Below, in pieces: positions 24,488-33,166 of a stretch of DNA of 38,611 nt; within the stretch, counting starts at the first letter, position 1; the number at the start of each line of letters is the position of its first letter. The notes beneath the pieces were generated by a model. The model worked only from the letters and a program-made list of their open reading frames with translations, had not been told where the DNA came from and did no database searches. Made by a program: the position numbers and the translations under genes. Source of the stretch: Comamonadaceae bacterium (GTDB taxonomy: Bacteria; Pseudomonadota; Gammaproteobacteria; Burkholderiales; Burkholderiaceae_C); the NCBI GenBank assembly GCA_947456305.1, contig CANGPN010000022.1, positions 1-38,611 on the forward strand. Reading direction: 5' to 3'.

Positions 24488-25377
24488 CACAAAGCGGTCG
24501 TGTTGTTGCCAGCCATGGCCGGCATGTTTGGGTAGAAGACAGTGCAGGTAACCGCCGCATCTGTCATCCGCGCGGAAAAAAAAACCAGGCCGTGGTCGGT
24601 GACATGGTGCAATGGCTGGCCAGCGAAGACGAGGGCAGCATTGAAGCGATCGAACCCAGGCGCAACCTGTTTTACCGCCAAGACGATGTACGCACCAAGT
24701 CATTTGCAGCCAATTTGGATCAGGTGCTGGTGCTGGTCGCCGCCGACCCCGAGTTCTCACAAAGCCAGGTGGCGCGCGCGCTGATTGCCGCCGAGCAAGC
24801 CGGTATCCGCAGCCTGATCGCTTTGAATAAACAAGATTTGACCCAAGCCTTTGACAAAGCCTGGACCCGGCTCAAGCCCTACCGTGATTTCGGCTGTCAG
24901 GTATTGCCGCTGGGTTTGCGCAACGAGGCGGATGAATTACTTCCTTTGCGAGAAGCACTTCAAGGCCGAATTACTCTGGTGTTGGGTCCCTCAGGTGCAG
25001 GTAAAAGCACTTTGATCAACAGGCTGGTTCCGCAGGCCAATGCCGCCACCAATATCATTTCCAAAGCCTTGCACAGCGGCAAGCACACAACAACCAGCAC
25101 CACCTGGTATTGGGTGGACGAACTCAAAACCACAGCCTTGATGGACTCACCGGGCTTTCAGGCATTCGGCATTCACCATATTGCACCCGGCGAACTCGCC
25201 GCCAGCATGCCTGACATCAAAAGTCATACCGACCATTGCAAGTTTTACAACTGTACGCATGTGCACGAGCCAGACTGCGGCGTACGCCAGGCGGCGAAAG
25301 ACGGTGCGATTGATGCAGGCAGGTATGCCATTTACACCGAGTTGTTCGCTGAACTGTCAGCACCTAAAAGCTATTGA
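24484..25377 (+). CDS. rsgA: Ribosome small-subunit GTPase RsgA
   Basis: 297 residues. RsgA helps mature the 30S subunit. The N-terminal OB-fold (1-70) is followed by a circularly permuted GTPase domain, in which G4 NKQD (115-118) comes before G1 GPSGAGKST (168-176) and G3 DSPGF. The C-terminal zinc finger has CKFYNCTHVHEPDC. The start overlaps the M48 gene stop by four bases, indicating translational coupling. It ends 11 bp from the convergent CobD/CbiB-like gene. Confidence 0.96.
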   Translation: MTQSGRVVASHGRHVWVEDSAGNRRICHPRGKKNQAVVGDMVQWLASEDEGSIEAIEPRRNLFYRQDDVRTKSFAANLDQVLVLVAADPEFSQSQVARALIAAEQAGIRSLIALNKQDLTQAFDKAWTRLKPYRDFGCQVLPLGLRNEADELLPLREALQGRITLVLGPSGAGKSTLINRLVPQANAATNIISKALHSGKHTTTSTTWYWVDELKTTALMDSPGFQAFGIHHIAPGELAASMPDIKSHTDHCKFYNCTHVHEPDCGVRQAAKDGAIDAGRYAIYTELFAELSAPKSY

Positions 25378-25388
25378 AAGCTGGAAAC

Positions 25389-26360
25389 TTAGCCTAGCAA
25401 ACGTGCCAAGGTCATCAACGCCAGCAACACCATCCACATCACCACCGCACGCCAGACCAGCCCGACCATGCTGCGCAAATGGGTGAATTGCGGCTCACGG
25501 CCTGCCGTGGTCTGCAACACGGGCTCCTGCTCGCCGATGTCCGCCGATGGTGATAAACCCTGACCACCCAGACGAACATTGATGGCACCGGCCGTAGCGG
25601 CCAACACCACGCCGTCATTGGCACCCGGGAAATGACCGGCTTCCTGGCGCCAGGCATCTACCGCATCTTCGAAATTACCCACTGCGGCAAACGACAGCGC
25701 CGTCAAGCGGGCGGGTAACCAGTCCACCAAGAACCACGCCCGGGCAGATACCGCATGCAAAGCATCGCTGGTGTGGGTGATGTCACCTTCTGCCGCAACA
25801 GGAGCCTCACCCCAGGCTTTAAATAACAAAGCCGACAAGCGAAACAACAATGCGCCCACGGGCCCCAGGCCCAATGCAGCCAACAAAGAAAACCAGACCA
25901 CCACGCCGAACACATGGCGGTGTGCCGCGATGGCGGAGAATTCGATGACGTGGCGGACAATTTCCGAACGGGTCAGGGTCGCGTCGCCGCCGCCCTGCCA
26001 ATCGCGCAATAACTCTCTGGCCAATATGTCATCGCCTGCCGCCAAAGCGTCCCGTATGCCGGTGAAATGGTGGCTGAAGCGCCTGAAACCCAGGGTGATG
26101 TAAACCACGCCAAGACTCCACAACATGGCGAACATCCAGCCTATGGACCACACCAGCCACCAGTGAACCGCTACAACCGCCAGGCACGGCAGTCCGACGG
26201 CAATCCCCCACAGGGTCCAGCCGTGGCGCATATCGCCGGTATCGAGATTGTTTTTGAGCATGTCCGCCCAATGGCTGAACACCCGCTCGAGCCCGTGACC
26301 GGAGGCCAGCGGCCTGACCTGCTCCAGCAGCAAGGCAAACAGTAATGCAATAAAACTCAT
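25389..26360 (-). CDS. CobD/CbiB-like integral membrane protein
   Basis: 323 residues with four or five membrane helices (about 1-15, 48-95, 150-185, 303-320). WFLVDWLPARLTALSFA followed by GANDGVVLAATAGAINVRLGG matches the CobD/CbiB family (adenosylcobinamide-phosphate synthase) and the related AmpE-type proteins. No cobalamin genes are nearby and the protein stands alone beside rsgA and a NUDIX gene, so a role in B12 synthesis is uncertain. A membrane sensor or AmpE-like role is the alternative. Confidence 0.8.
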   Translation of the reverse strand: MSFIALLFALLLEQVRPLASGHGLERVFSHWADMLKNNLDTGDMRHGWTLWGIAVGLPCLAVVAVHWWLVWSIGWMFAMLWSLGVVYITLGFRRFSHHFTGIRDALAAGDDILARELLRDWQGGGDATLTRSEIVRHVIEFSAIAAHRHVFGVVVWFSLLAALGLGPVGALLFRLSALLFKAWGEAPVAAEGDITHTSDALHAVSARAWFLVDWLPARLTALSFAAVGNFEDAVDAWRQEAGHFPGANDGVVLAATAGAINVRLGGQGLSPSADIGEQEPVLQTTAGREPQFTHLRSMVGLVWRAVVMWMVLLALMTLARLLG

Positions 26361-26390
26361 ACCCCGATGATAGAAGCTCTGCGAGTAGCG

Positions 26391-27095
26391 TCAGAGCGGG
26401 GCTTGCAAAAAGTCATACAAATGCCGCAATATGCCGGCCGTCGCCCCCCAGATCAGCCGTTCGCTCTGACTGGTGTCATAAGGCATGGAAATCCATTGGC
26501 GCCGCACGCCTTGCCATTCCAGCGCGTGCCGGCGGTGGTTGGCCGGGTTCATCAAATGCGACAGCGGCACTTCAAACACATCGGCGACTTCGTGCGGATT
26601 CGCTGTCAGTTGCATGGCCGGATCGATCAATGCCACCACCGGAGTCACCTTGTACCCGGTGCCGGTGATGTACAAAGGCAAGCAGCCCAGCACAGAGACG
26701 AACTGCGACTGCAAACCCACCTCTTCCTGCGCTTCGCGCAATGCCGTGGCCACCTCATTCGCGTCATGCTCGTCCTGACGCCCGCCGGGCAAAGCCACCT
26801 GACCGGAATGCGAAGTCAAATGCGCGGTGCGCACGGTCAGCAACACCGTAGGCTCGGGGCGCGTAACTATGCCCAGTAAGACCGAAGCAGGTTTGGGCGG
26901 TTTACCAGACCAGGAGGGCTCGTGAACTGCTTCAGGCCGGCCTGCCATCGGGTGATTGAAATGCGCACGCAAAGCCCCGGGCTCCAACTTGGCTGGCGAC
27001 AAAGCCGGCAAATGCCCGTCGGTACCCAGCACCTCGGCGCTGTGCGGTGAAAACTTCGGGATTTGCATGAAAGAAAACGGCGGGCTGGTACTCAT
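26391..27095 (-). CDS. NUDIX hydrolase, CoA-pyrophosphatase type
   Basis: 234 residues from the ATG at 27095; an ATG at 27068 is an alternative, and the longer upstream frame runs into rplS and is rejected. LLTVRTAHLTSHSGQVALPG is the signature preceding the Nudix box in the NudL/YeaB CoA-diphosphatase group, and the box itself reads GGRQDEHD followed by REAQEEVGL. It would split CoA or related nucleotide diphosphates in the cytoplasm. It lies 64 bp after rplS on the same strand. Confidence 0.88.
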   Translation of the reverse strand: MSTSPPFSFMQIPKFSPHSAEVLGTDGHLPALSPAKLEPGALRAHFNHPMAGRPEAVHEPSWSGKPPKPASVLLGIVTRPEPTVLLTVRTAHLTSHSGQVALPGGRQDEHDANEVATALREAQEEVGLQSQFVSVLGCLPLYITGTGYKVTPVVALIDPAMQLTANPHEVADVFEVPLSHLMNPANHRRHALEWQGVRRQWISMPYDTSQSERLIWGATAGILRHLYDFLQAPL

Positions 27096-27159
27096 GGTCG
27101 ATAAAAAACCGCCGCAGCTTGTGGCCGGGGCGGTTGGGCAGTCACTTGTGAATGAATAA

Positions 27160-27552
27160 TTACTGTGCGGCTGCAGCCTTGGAAGCCGGTATGGCTTTGG
27201 CGGTGAGTTTTTCCTTGATACGAGCGGATTTGCCACTGCGCTCACGCAGGTAGTACAACTTGGCACGGCGTACATCACCGCGGCGTTTGATTTCAATACC
27301 TGCGATCAAGGGGCTGTAGGTTTGGAAGGTACGTTCCACGCCTTCGCCGCTGGAGATTTTGCGAACGATGAAGTTACTGTTGATGCCGCGGTTGCGCTTG
27401 GCAATCACCACGCCTTCGAAGGCCTGCACACGTTTGCGGCTACCTTCAACCACGTTCACGCTGACCACCACGGTATCGCCGGGAGCGAATGCGGGAATGG
27501 TTTTGCCCATGCGGGCGATTTCTTCCTGTTCCAGGATTTGGATGAGATTCAT
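27160..27552 (-). CDS. rplS: 50S ribosomal protein L19
   Basis: 130 residues. L19 sits at the 30S-50S interface. The sequence [50 protein letters not shown] and [21 protein letters not shown] is standard, with a short extra Ala-rich tail. It is the last gene of rpsP-rimM-trmD-rplS and also has its own promoter-like TATAAT and a folded leader whose 5' part can pair with the ribosome binding site. Confidence 0.98.
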   Translation of the reverse strand: MNLIQILEQEEIARMGKTIPAFAPGDTVVVSVNVVEGSRKRVQAFEGVVIAKRNRGINSNFIVRKISSGEGVERTFQTYSPLIAGIEIKRRGDVRRAKLYYLRERSGKSARIKEKLTAKAIPASKAAAAQ

Positions 27553-27556
27553 AAGG

Positions 27557-27654
27557 TCCTCTGTTCGATCTTGGATGCGCTACACAAAAGGCCGGTGATT
27601 GCACAAAGGCTGAACACCTGGCGGCCATCCAGAGGATCGGAGCCAAACATTATA
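27557..27654 (-). promoter_or_regulatory. rplS promoter and structured leader
   Basis: TATAAT on the minus strand (27649-27654) is a good -10 but lacks a clear -35. The transcript would begin near 27643 and run about 90 nt. TCCTCTG (27630-27636) is complementary to CAGAGGA (27557-27563), which contains the rplS ribosome binding site. Inside lie nested complementary pairs GATG/CATC, GGCC/GGCC and GGTG/CACC. The fold would hide the start site, as in autoregulated ribosomal leaders. Confidence 0.5.
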
Positions 27655-27668
27655 ACCAGCTGCCGGAA

Positions 27669-28427
27669 TCACTCCCCGCTCTTCAGCCCCCGCTCGTCTT
27701 TGGCGCTGAGCAGCCCGGCGTTTCTGGCTTCGGCGATCAAATCTGGACGGTTTGCAGCTGTGAGCCGCAGGCTTTGCCCACGCCGCCAGTCGGCAATTTG
27801 TGCGTGGTGGCCGGACAGCAGTTCGGGCGGCACCGGCAAATCCTGCCACACCTCGGGGCGGGTGTAATGCGGGCTGTCGAGCAAGCCGCTCAAATCGGGC
27901 GAAAAACTGTCCTGGGCGTGGCTGTCGCTGTCGTTCAATACGCCGGGTTGCAGCCGTGCCACTGCGTCCAGCCAGGCCATGGCTGGCAATTCGCCGCCAG
28001 ACAACACAAAGTCGCCCAAGCTGATTTGCCGGTCCACATAGGTATCGATGAAGCGTTGATCCACGCCTTCATAGCGTCCGCACAACAGCACAGCACCATG
28101 GACGCAAGCGGCTGCTTCTCCAACCAACCGCTGGTTCAGCGTCTCGCCTATGGGGGAAAAGTAAATCAAGGGCGCGCTGTGTCTGTCGTCTTGGCGCTCG
28201 CTTCGAATCGCCGCCAGACAGGCCGCCAGCGGCTCGGCCAGCATCACCATGCCTGGGCCGCCGCCGAATGGCCGGTCGTCTACCCGGCGGTAGTTGCCGT
28301 CGGCAAAATCACGCGGGTTCCAGCATTTCAAAACCATGTGGCCGCTGTCGTAAGCGCGGCGGGTCACGCCTTGAGCTACAAAGGATTCGATCATCTCGGG
28401 AAACAGCGTGATGACATCGATGCGCAT
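27669..28427 (-). CDS. trmD: tRNA (guanine-N1)-methyltransferase TrmD
   Basis: 252 residues. It methylates G37 of tRNAs next to the anticodon, preventing frameshifts, with S-adenosylmethionine. The SPOUT-fold knot motifs [15 protein letters not shown] and [15 protein letters not shown] are present, and [13 protein letters not shown] is the typical N-terminus. It starts ten bp after rimM in the rpsP operon. Confidence 0.97.
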   Translation of the reverse strand: MRIDVITLFPEMIESFVAQGVTRRAYDSGHMVLKCWNPRDFADGNYRRVDDRPFGGGPGMVMLAEPLAACLAAIRSERQDDRHSAPLIYFSPIGETLNQRLVGEAAACVHGAVLLCGRYEGVDQRFIDTYVDRQISLGDFVLSGGELPAMAWLDAVARLQPGVLNDSDSHAQDSFSPDLSGLLDSPHYTRPEVWQDLPVPPELLSGHHAQIADWRRGQSLRLTAANRPDLIAEARNAGLLSAKDERGLKSGE

Positions 28428-28437
28428 AACGTGGACT

Positions 28438-29010
28438 TTAATAATCCGCTTGCCAGTCGACCAGAATCTGCCGGGCGGCCATATCCACCTTATCTACGTA
28501 GGCGCTGACAAACGGGATCATGCGCTCAATCGGCTTAGCAGGTTCATCGGGATTGTCTTGGCTGAGTACCAGCACAGTTTGCGGACCGGTGGACATCAAT
28601 TCACTCACGGTGCCCAAAGCCAAACCTTCGCGGTTAAGCACACTCAGGCCGATCAAATCGACCCAGTAAAACTCGTCTTCTTTGGTGGAAGGGAATGAGG
28701 AACGCGGTACGAAAATACGCGCGCCTTTGAGGCTTTCAGCCACATCACGATCTATGGTTTCTGCAGGGCAGGCGACCACCGAATCGCCATGCTCTTTGGC
28801 TTCGCGAATAGCCATGAGTACCGTGCCTTTGAAAGGCGAAGCCCCGCGTTCATTCGGTTGCAAAAACCAGCGTTTAGAAGAAAAAAGCGCCTCGGGAGAG
28901 GCGCTGTGGGGCAAAACCTTGAACCAGCCTTTGAGTCCCCAAGCATCCAGAATGCGCCCGACTTCGACAGCGTCCGCTGGTAATTCAGCAGGCTCCCAGG
29001 CGGGCAACAT
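28438..29010 (-). CDS. rimM: Ribosome maturation factor RimM
   Basis: 190 residues, about ten more than average. It helps assemble the 30S head and binds S19. The N-terminal domain has [18 protein letters not shown], and the C-terminal PRC-barrel region has [21 protein letters not shown] and [15 protein letters not shown]. It lies between rpsP (eight bp) and trmD (ten bp), the conserved operon order. Confidence 0.96.
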   Translation of the reverse strand: MLPAWEPAELPADAVEVGRILDAWGLKGWFKVLPHSASPEALFSSKRWFLQPNERGASPFKGTVLMAIREAKEHGDSVVACPAETIDRDVAESLKGARIFVPRSSFPSTKEDEFYWVDLIGLSVLNREGLALGTVSELMSTGPQTVLVLSQDNPDEPAKPIERMIPFVSAYVDKVDMAARQILVDWQADY

Positions 29011-29018
29011 GGGATGAA

Positions 29019-29270
29019 TCAGGCGGCTTTTTTGCCGGCTTGCTTGATCAGGCGGTCGACAGTAGGTGATGTTTGTGCACCGACGCCGACCCAGTAGCTC
29101 AAGCGGTCTTGCGCGATACGCAGACCTTCTTCACCGCCGGACGCGATGGGGTTGTAAAACCCGATGCGTTCGATGAAACGGCCATCACGGCGAACGCGCT
29201 TGTCAGCAACGACGATATTGAAGAAAGGACGGGCTTTTGCGCCGCCTCGGGAAAGTCGGATGACGACCAT
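29019..29270 (-). CDS. rpsP: 30S ribosomal protein S16
   Basis: 83 residues, standard. [20 protein letters not shown] and [16 protein letters not shown] are the family signature. First gene of the rpsP-rimM-trmD-rplS operon, with GGAT before the ATG and a structured leader with a strong TATAAT upstream. Confidence 0.98.
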   Translation of the reverse strand: MVVIRLSRGGAKARPFFNIVVADKRVRRDGRFIERIGFYNPIASGGEEGLRIAQDRLSYWVGVGAQTSPTVDRLIKQAGKKAA

Positions 29271-29296
29271 GGTTTATCCTTGGGTGCAGTCTTTGA

Positions 29297-29359
29297 TTCA
29301 GCGATGAGACACGCGACTTGACCACCCGGCCAGCGCTCGCTGAAAAGCCTGCCATTATA
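29297..29359 (-). promoter_or_regulatory. rpsP operon promoter and leader stem
   Basis: TATAAT (29354-29359, minus strand) is the likely -10; no good -35 is visible. The leader can fold through a perfect 8-bp pair, TTCAGCGA (29297-29304) with TCGCTGAA (29337-29344), enclosing 32 bases. The stem begins right at the 5' end of the predicted transcript. Confidence 0.5.
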
Positions 29360-29372
29360 GACTGCCGCCAAC

Positions 29373-29906
29373 ATGCCCCCGACTAACACCCTCATCCGCC
29401 CCTGTCAGACCGCCGATTTAAGCGCAGTGACCGCCATTTACGCCCACCATGTGACGCACGGCAGCGGCAGTTTTGAGCTAGATCCACCAACCTTGCCGGA
29501 CATGACCCAACGCCACGCCAACATTGCGCAACTGGGGCTTCCCTGGTTGGTGGCGTGTCTGGGCAACGAGGTGCGAGGCTTTGCCTACGCAGGTCAGTTC
29601 AGGCCGCGCCCGGGCTTTCGCTATCTGGTGGAAGACTCGGTTTACGTTCACCCCTTGCATATCGGTCAAGGGCTGGGCGTAGCGCTGCTGGCCGAGTTGA
29701 TCCGCTTGTGCGAGCAAGCAGGCAAGCGGCAAATGCTGGCGGTGATCGGAGACTCGGCGAATATCGGCTCTATCGCTTTGCACACCCGTTTTGGCTTCAG
29801 GCACGCCGGGGTGTTGCAGGCCAGCGGCTGGAAACACGGGCGTTGGCTGGACACCGTGCTGATGCAAAGATCGCTGGGTCTCGGCCAAAGTTGTAATCCG
29901 GAATAA
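29373..29906 (+). CDS. GNAT-family N-acetyltransferase (phosphinothricin-type)
   Basis: 177 residues. TLIRPCQTADLSAVTAIYAH and SVYVHPLHIGQGLGVALL place it in the Pat/MnaT group of the GNAT fold, which acetylates small amines such as methionine sulfoximine or phosphinothricin. The acetyl-CoA loop (IGQGLGVALL) and the C-terminal GFRHAGVL and GRWLDTVLMQRSL are visible. Divergent from rpsP, standing alone. Substrate not predictable. Confidence 0.9.
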   Translation: MPPTNTLIRPCQTADLSAVTAIYAHHVTHGSGSFELDPPTLPDMTQRHANIAQLGLPWLVACLGNEVRGFAYAGQFRPRPGFRYLVEDSVYVHPLHIGQGLGVALLAELIRLCEQAGKRQMLAVIGDSANIGSIALHTRFGFRHAGVLQASGWKHGRWLDTVLMQRSLGLGQSCNPE

Positions 29907-30031
29907 CCATTGACAAATCAATACCGCCAAACCGCGTTTCAGTTCATTCCAAGGCTGACGCTGGACTGAACTAATTCACAAACCGCCAGTTTGCATTTTC
30001 CGAGACAGGTTTTTGCAAGCTGCGGCGAGCA

Positions 30032-30508
30032 ATGACACCGGCCAAGCAGATAATCCCATCCATGAAAAACAAAACGCTTGTGTGTTGGCTCAGTCTGCTG
30101 GGCGGCCCTTTCGGCTTTGGCCGTTTTTATGTGTTCGGGCTGCGCGATTCCGTCGGCTGGGCGCTTTTGTTCATGACATTGACTGGCCTATATGGGTTTG
30201 AACGCGCACAATCTTTTGGTTTGGACGACCCTTTGAGCTGGTGGTTAGTGCCCTTGCTTGGGCTGTCCATCGCCATCAGCGCATTGCACACGCTTTACTG
30301 GGGACTGATGTCTGGCGACAAATGGAACAGCCGCTACAACGCGGCGGCAGACGCTTCGTCCGCCAGCGGCAACACCAGTTGGCTAACTGTGATCGCGCTG
30401 GTGCTGTCGCTGATGCTGGGCACCACCGCCCTGCTTTCCAGCTTGGCTTATGGGTTTCAGCGCTACTTTGAGTCGCAAATTGAAGAAGCGCAAAAACTGT
30501 CGCAATAA
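30032..30508 (+). CDS. TM2-domain membrane protein
   Basis: 158 residues; an ATG at 30062 (MKNKTLVCWL) is an equally good start. Four hydrophobic segments (about 12-30, 40-55, 68-92, 117-140). KNKTLVCWLSLLGGPFGFGRFYVFGLRDS is a TM2 (NINE-type) motif with the conserved RFY pattern. Such proteins sit in the inner membrane with unknown function. It follows the GNAT gene by 125 bp and ends convergent with folK. Confidence 0.8.
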   Translation: MTPAKQIIPSMKNKTLVCWLSLLGGPFGFGRFYVFGLRDSVGWALLFMTLTGLYGFERAQSFGLDDPLSWWLVPLLGLSIAISALHTLYWGLMSGDKWNSRYNAAADASSASGNTSWLTVIALVLSLMLGTTALLSSLAYGFQRYFESQIEEAQKLSQ

Positions 30509-30562
30509 ACCGAATGCGCGGTCGTTTCAGCGTTTCACACATACAACTCAGGTATTCCCAAG

Positions 30563-31048
30563 TCAGCTGATTTTTTCAATCTCTTGGTAGGCCACCGCGT
30601 GCAGCATCACCTGCACCACTTTATGCGGCGCGACTTCTTGTAGAGGCAGCAACACGAATGCCCGCTCCATCCAGCGCGGATGCGGCACGCTCAAGCGGGG
30701 ACTGCGAATCCGCGCGTCGCCATAAAAAAGAATGTCTAAGTCCAGCGTGCGCGGCGCGTTCACATGGCTGCGTACCCGCCCGGCTTGTTGCTCCATGGCT
30801 TGCAACGCAGTCAGCAAATCAGGTGCTGTCAAACGGGTTTGAATATGCGCCACAGCGTTGATAAACGGCGGACCTTCTGCTTGGTAGGGCGCGCTGCGGT
30901 ACAGGCTGGACACCGACGCAAGCTCTGTCTGCGGTAAGCCACCCAAGCCGCTTAAAGCTTGTTGAACCGACACGACAGCGTCGCCCAAATTGGCACCGAC
31001 AGCGACATAAGCGCTGACCGGTTCACGCGCTTGGGTTGCCACCGGCAT
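30563..31048 (-). CDS. folK: HPPK, folate biosynthesis pyrophosphokinase
   Basis: 161 residues from the ATG at 31048, which lies inside pcnB (26-bp overlap); GTG at 31042 is possible. The 322-residue open frame upstream is only the pcnB shadow. The enzyme transfers pyrophosphate from ATP to 6-hydroxymethyl-dihydropterin. Signs: AYVAVGANLGD, YRSAPYQAEGPPFINAV, and the Mg-binding PRTLDLDILFYGD, followed by VPHPRWMERAFVLLPL. Last gene of the hda-HAD-pcnB-folK run. Confidence 0.95.
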   Translation of the reverse strand: MPVATQAREPVSAYVAVGANLGDAVVSVQQALSGLGGLPQTELASVSSLYRSAPYQAEGPPFINAVAHIQTRLTAPDLLTALQAMEQQAGRVRSHVNAPRTLDLDILFYGDARIRSPRLSVPHPRWMERAFVLLPLQEVAPHKVVQVMLHAVAYQEIEKIS

Positions 31049-32480
31049 CAGGTTTGGCACCCGCTGGTTTGCGGCGGCGACGCGGACGTTTCTTAGCTTC
31101 GCCCTCGGCACGGACAGCGCGAGGTGCGGGTTTGACCGCTTGCAACAAAGCGATACGGCTATCGTCGTCCGCCAGACTGAAGTCTTCCCACCAGTCGGCC
31201 AATTCCACATCGACTTCGCCGACCTCGGCTCGCAAGCACATGAAATCGAACCCGGCGCGAAAACGCGCTTGCTCGACCAGGCCGAATGGTGCGCTGCCAG
31301 TGCGTTTCTCGAACCGGGGTTGCATGCTCCAAATCTCACGCATGTCGCCAGCCAGTTTGCCGCGTCCGGAGACGTCTCCAATGCGTGCGTTAAACACTTC
31401 TTCCATCGCCTCCTGCAACGCAGGAAACACCGGCATGTCCGCCATGCGTGCCTGCCAACCTTCGCGCACATCTGCCCACAGCACACAGGCCAGCAAAAAG
31501 CTGGGTGCCACCGGTTTGCCTTCGCCGACACGCCTGTCGGTGTCTATCAGCGCGGCTTGCACAAACGGGGTGTCAGCGCGCTCGACCACCACATCCAGCA
31601 GCGGGTAAATGCCGCGCGCCAAACCGAGCTGTTTCAACTGCGCAATGCTGGCGATGGAATGACCGGTTTGCAGCAGCTTCAACATTTCATCGAACAAACG
31701 GCTTTGCGGCACATCAGCCAGCAAATTCAGCATGGATTTCAAAGGCTTGGCGGTGCGCGGTTCGAGCTTGAACCCGAGCGCACTGAGCTTGGCGGAAAAA
31801 CGCACCGCACGGATGATGCGCACCGGGTCTTCGCGGTAACGCGCTGCCGGCTCGCCGATCATGCGAATCACGCGCTTGGCCGCATCTTCAAAACCGTGGT
31901 GGTAATCAATCACTTCACCCACACTGGGGTCGTAATACATGGCGTTGACGGTGAAATCGCGTCGGGTGGCATCTTCGTCCTGCGGGCCCCAGACGTTGTC
32001 GCGCAACACGCGGCCGCTGGCATCCACCGCATGTGTCATGTCGGACAAGGCTTTTTTGCTGGTGCGCTCGTTGCCGCTGACTTGTTCGGCATCGTTGCTG
32101 TCGAGATGCGCTCTGAAAGTGGAGACTTCAATCACCTCGTGGTCGCGCCCGCGCCCGTACACCACGTGCACGATGCGAAAACGTCTGCCAATGATGAAAG
32201 CGCGCCGGAAACAGGCTTTGACTTCTTCGGGCGTCGCGTCTGTGGCCACGTCAAAATCTTTGGGCTTTAAACCGACCAGCAAATCGCGCACAGCGCCGCC
32301 GACGATGTAGGCTTCAAAACCGCGCTCTTGCAAGGTGCGCACTACATTCCAGGCGCGTTCATCGACCAGTTCGGGGTCTATGCCGTGGGTAGAAGCGGGA
32401 ATCACCCGGCGTTTGCCGAAACGTGCGGCGGCGCTTTTGTCTGATTTACCGAACAGGTTTTGAATGATTTTTTTGATCAT
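31023..32480 (-). CDS. pcnB: Poly(A) polymerase I
   Basis: 485 residues from the ATG at 32480, which overlaps the HAD gene stop as ATGA; the open frame further upstream is the HAD shadow. It adds 3' poly(A) tails that mark RNA for decay. The class II nucleotidyltransferase core has VGGAVRDLLVGLKPKDFDV with the two catalytic Asp (DFD), followed by the RNA-binding domain with RRDFTVNAMYYDPS and PVRIIRAVRFSAKL. The C-terminus is basic (KKRPRRRRKPAG), as in PcnB rather than CCA-adding enzymes. Confidence 0.95.
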   Translation of the reverse strand: MIKKIIQNLFGKSDKSAAARFGKRRVIPASTHGIDPELVDERAWNVVRTLQERGFEAYIVGGAVRDLLVGLKPKDFDVATDATPEEVKACFRRAFIIGRRFRIVHVVYGRGRDHEVIEVSTFRAHLDSNDAEQVSGNERTSKKALSDMTHAVDASGRVLRDNVWGPQDEDATRRDFTVNAMYYDPSVGEVIDYHHGFEDAAKRVIRMIGEPAARYREDPVRIIRAVRFSAKLSALGFKLEPRTAKPLKSMLNLLADVPQSRLFDEMLKLLQTGHSIASIAQLKQLGLARGIYPLLDVVVERADTPFVQAALIDTDRRVGEGKPVAPSFLLACVLWADVREGWQARMADMPVFPALQEAMEEVFNARIGDVSGRGKLAGDMREIWSMQPRFEKRTGSAPFGLVEQARFRAGFDFMCLRAEVGEVDVELADWWEDFSLADDDSRIALLQAVKPAPRAVRAEGEAKKRPRRRRKPAGAKPDAGGNPSA

Positions 32481-33166
32481 GGGTTCTCGAAAAGGTCGAG
32501 GATACGCCATGAGCGTTCTTGGGCGACTTGCCGCAATGCGGGGCCGGGGTTGGTCACTACCGGTTGCTGCACTTTTTCCAGCAACGGCAAGTCGTTGGTG
32601 GAGTCGCTGTAAAAAGTCGCATGCACATCCGCCCAGTCCAAACCTTGCTGCGCCAACCACTGGGAGACTCGGGTGACTTTGCCTTCTCGCAAACTTGGCA
32701 CACCGGCAATCTCACCGGTGAAATGGCCGTCTTCGTTGCGCTCCAATTCCACCGCCAGCAACACATCCATGCCAAACGCCTCAGCTATGGGTGTGGTGAC
32801 AAACTCATTGGTGGCTGTGACCATCACCAGCTTTTCGCCTAATGCGCGGTGGTGCGCCACCAGTTCCAGTGCAACGGGCTTGATGGCGGGTTGAATCACT
32901 TGGCGCATGAATTGGCGATGCGCGGCTTGGGCCTCTTGCAAGCTGCGCTCGCGCATGCTTTTAGTGGCGAAACGCACGTACTCGTGAATATCCAGACAGC
33001 CAGCGTTGTAATCGGCATAAAAAGCGTTGTTGCGCTGACGGAATGTGTCCTCGTCCACCCAACCGAGTTGCAAAGTGAACTCACCCCAGGACTGGTCGGA
33101 GTCCAGGGGCAACAAGGTATGGTCCAGGTCAAACAGGGCAAGCTTCAACTGCGGTTCAGGTTTCAT
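32477..33166 (-). CDS. HAD-family phosphatase, SerB-like subfamily IB
   Basis: 229 residues. The haloacid dehalogenase motifs are FDLDHTLL (motif I, nucleophilic Asp), the VMVTATN region (II), a Lys in REGKV (III), and FYSDSTNDLPLL (IV). The helical cap inserted after motif I is of the IB type. A phosphoserine- or histidinol-phosphate-like substrate is plausible but not decided. It overlaps hda by 11 bp and pcnB by four bp. Confidence 0.92.
   Translation of the reverse strand: MKPEPQLKLALFDLDHTLLPLDSDQSWGEFTLQLGWVDEDTFRQRNNAFYADYNAGCLDIHEYVRFATKSMRERSLQEAQAAHRQFMRQVIQPAIKPVALELVAHHRALGEKLVMVTATNEFVTTPIAEAFGMDVLLAVELERNEDGHFTGEIAGVPSLREGKVTRVSQWLAQQGLDWADVHATFYSDSTNDLPLLEKVQQPVVTNPGPALRQVAQERSWRILDLFENP

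Noticed and set aside
30563..31531. Extended 322-codon reading of folK
   Set aside because: The N-terminal half lies out of frame within pcnB and has no folK features; the folK domain begins at the ATG at 31048.
31140..32270. 376-codon open frame opposite pcnB
   Set aside because: Antisense shadow; pcnB has clear catalytic motifs across the same span.
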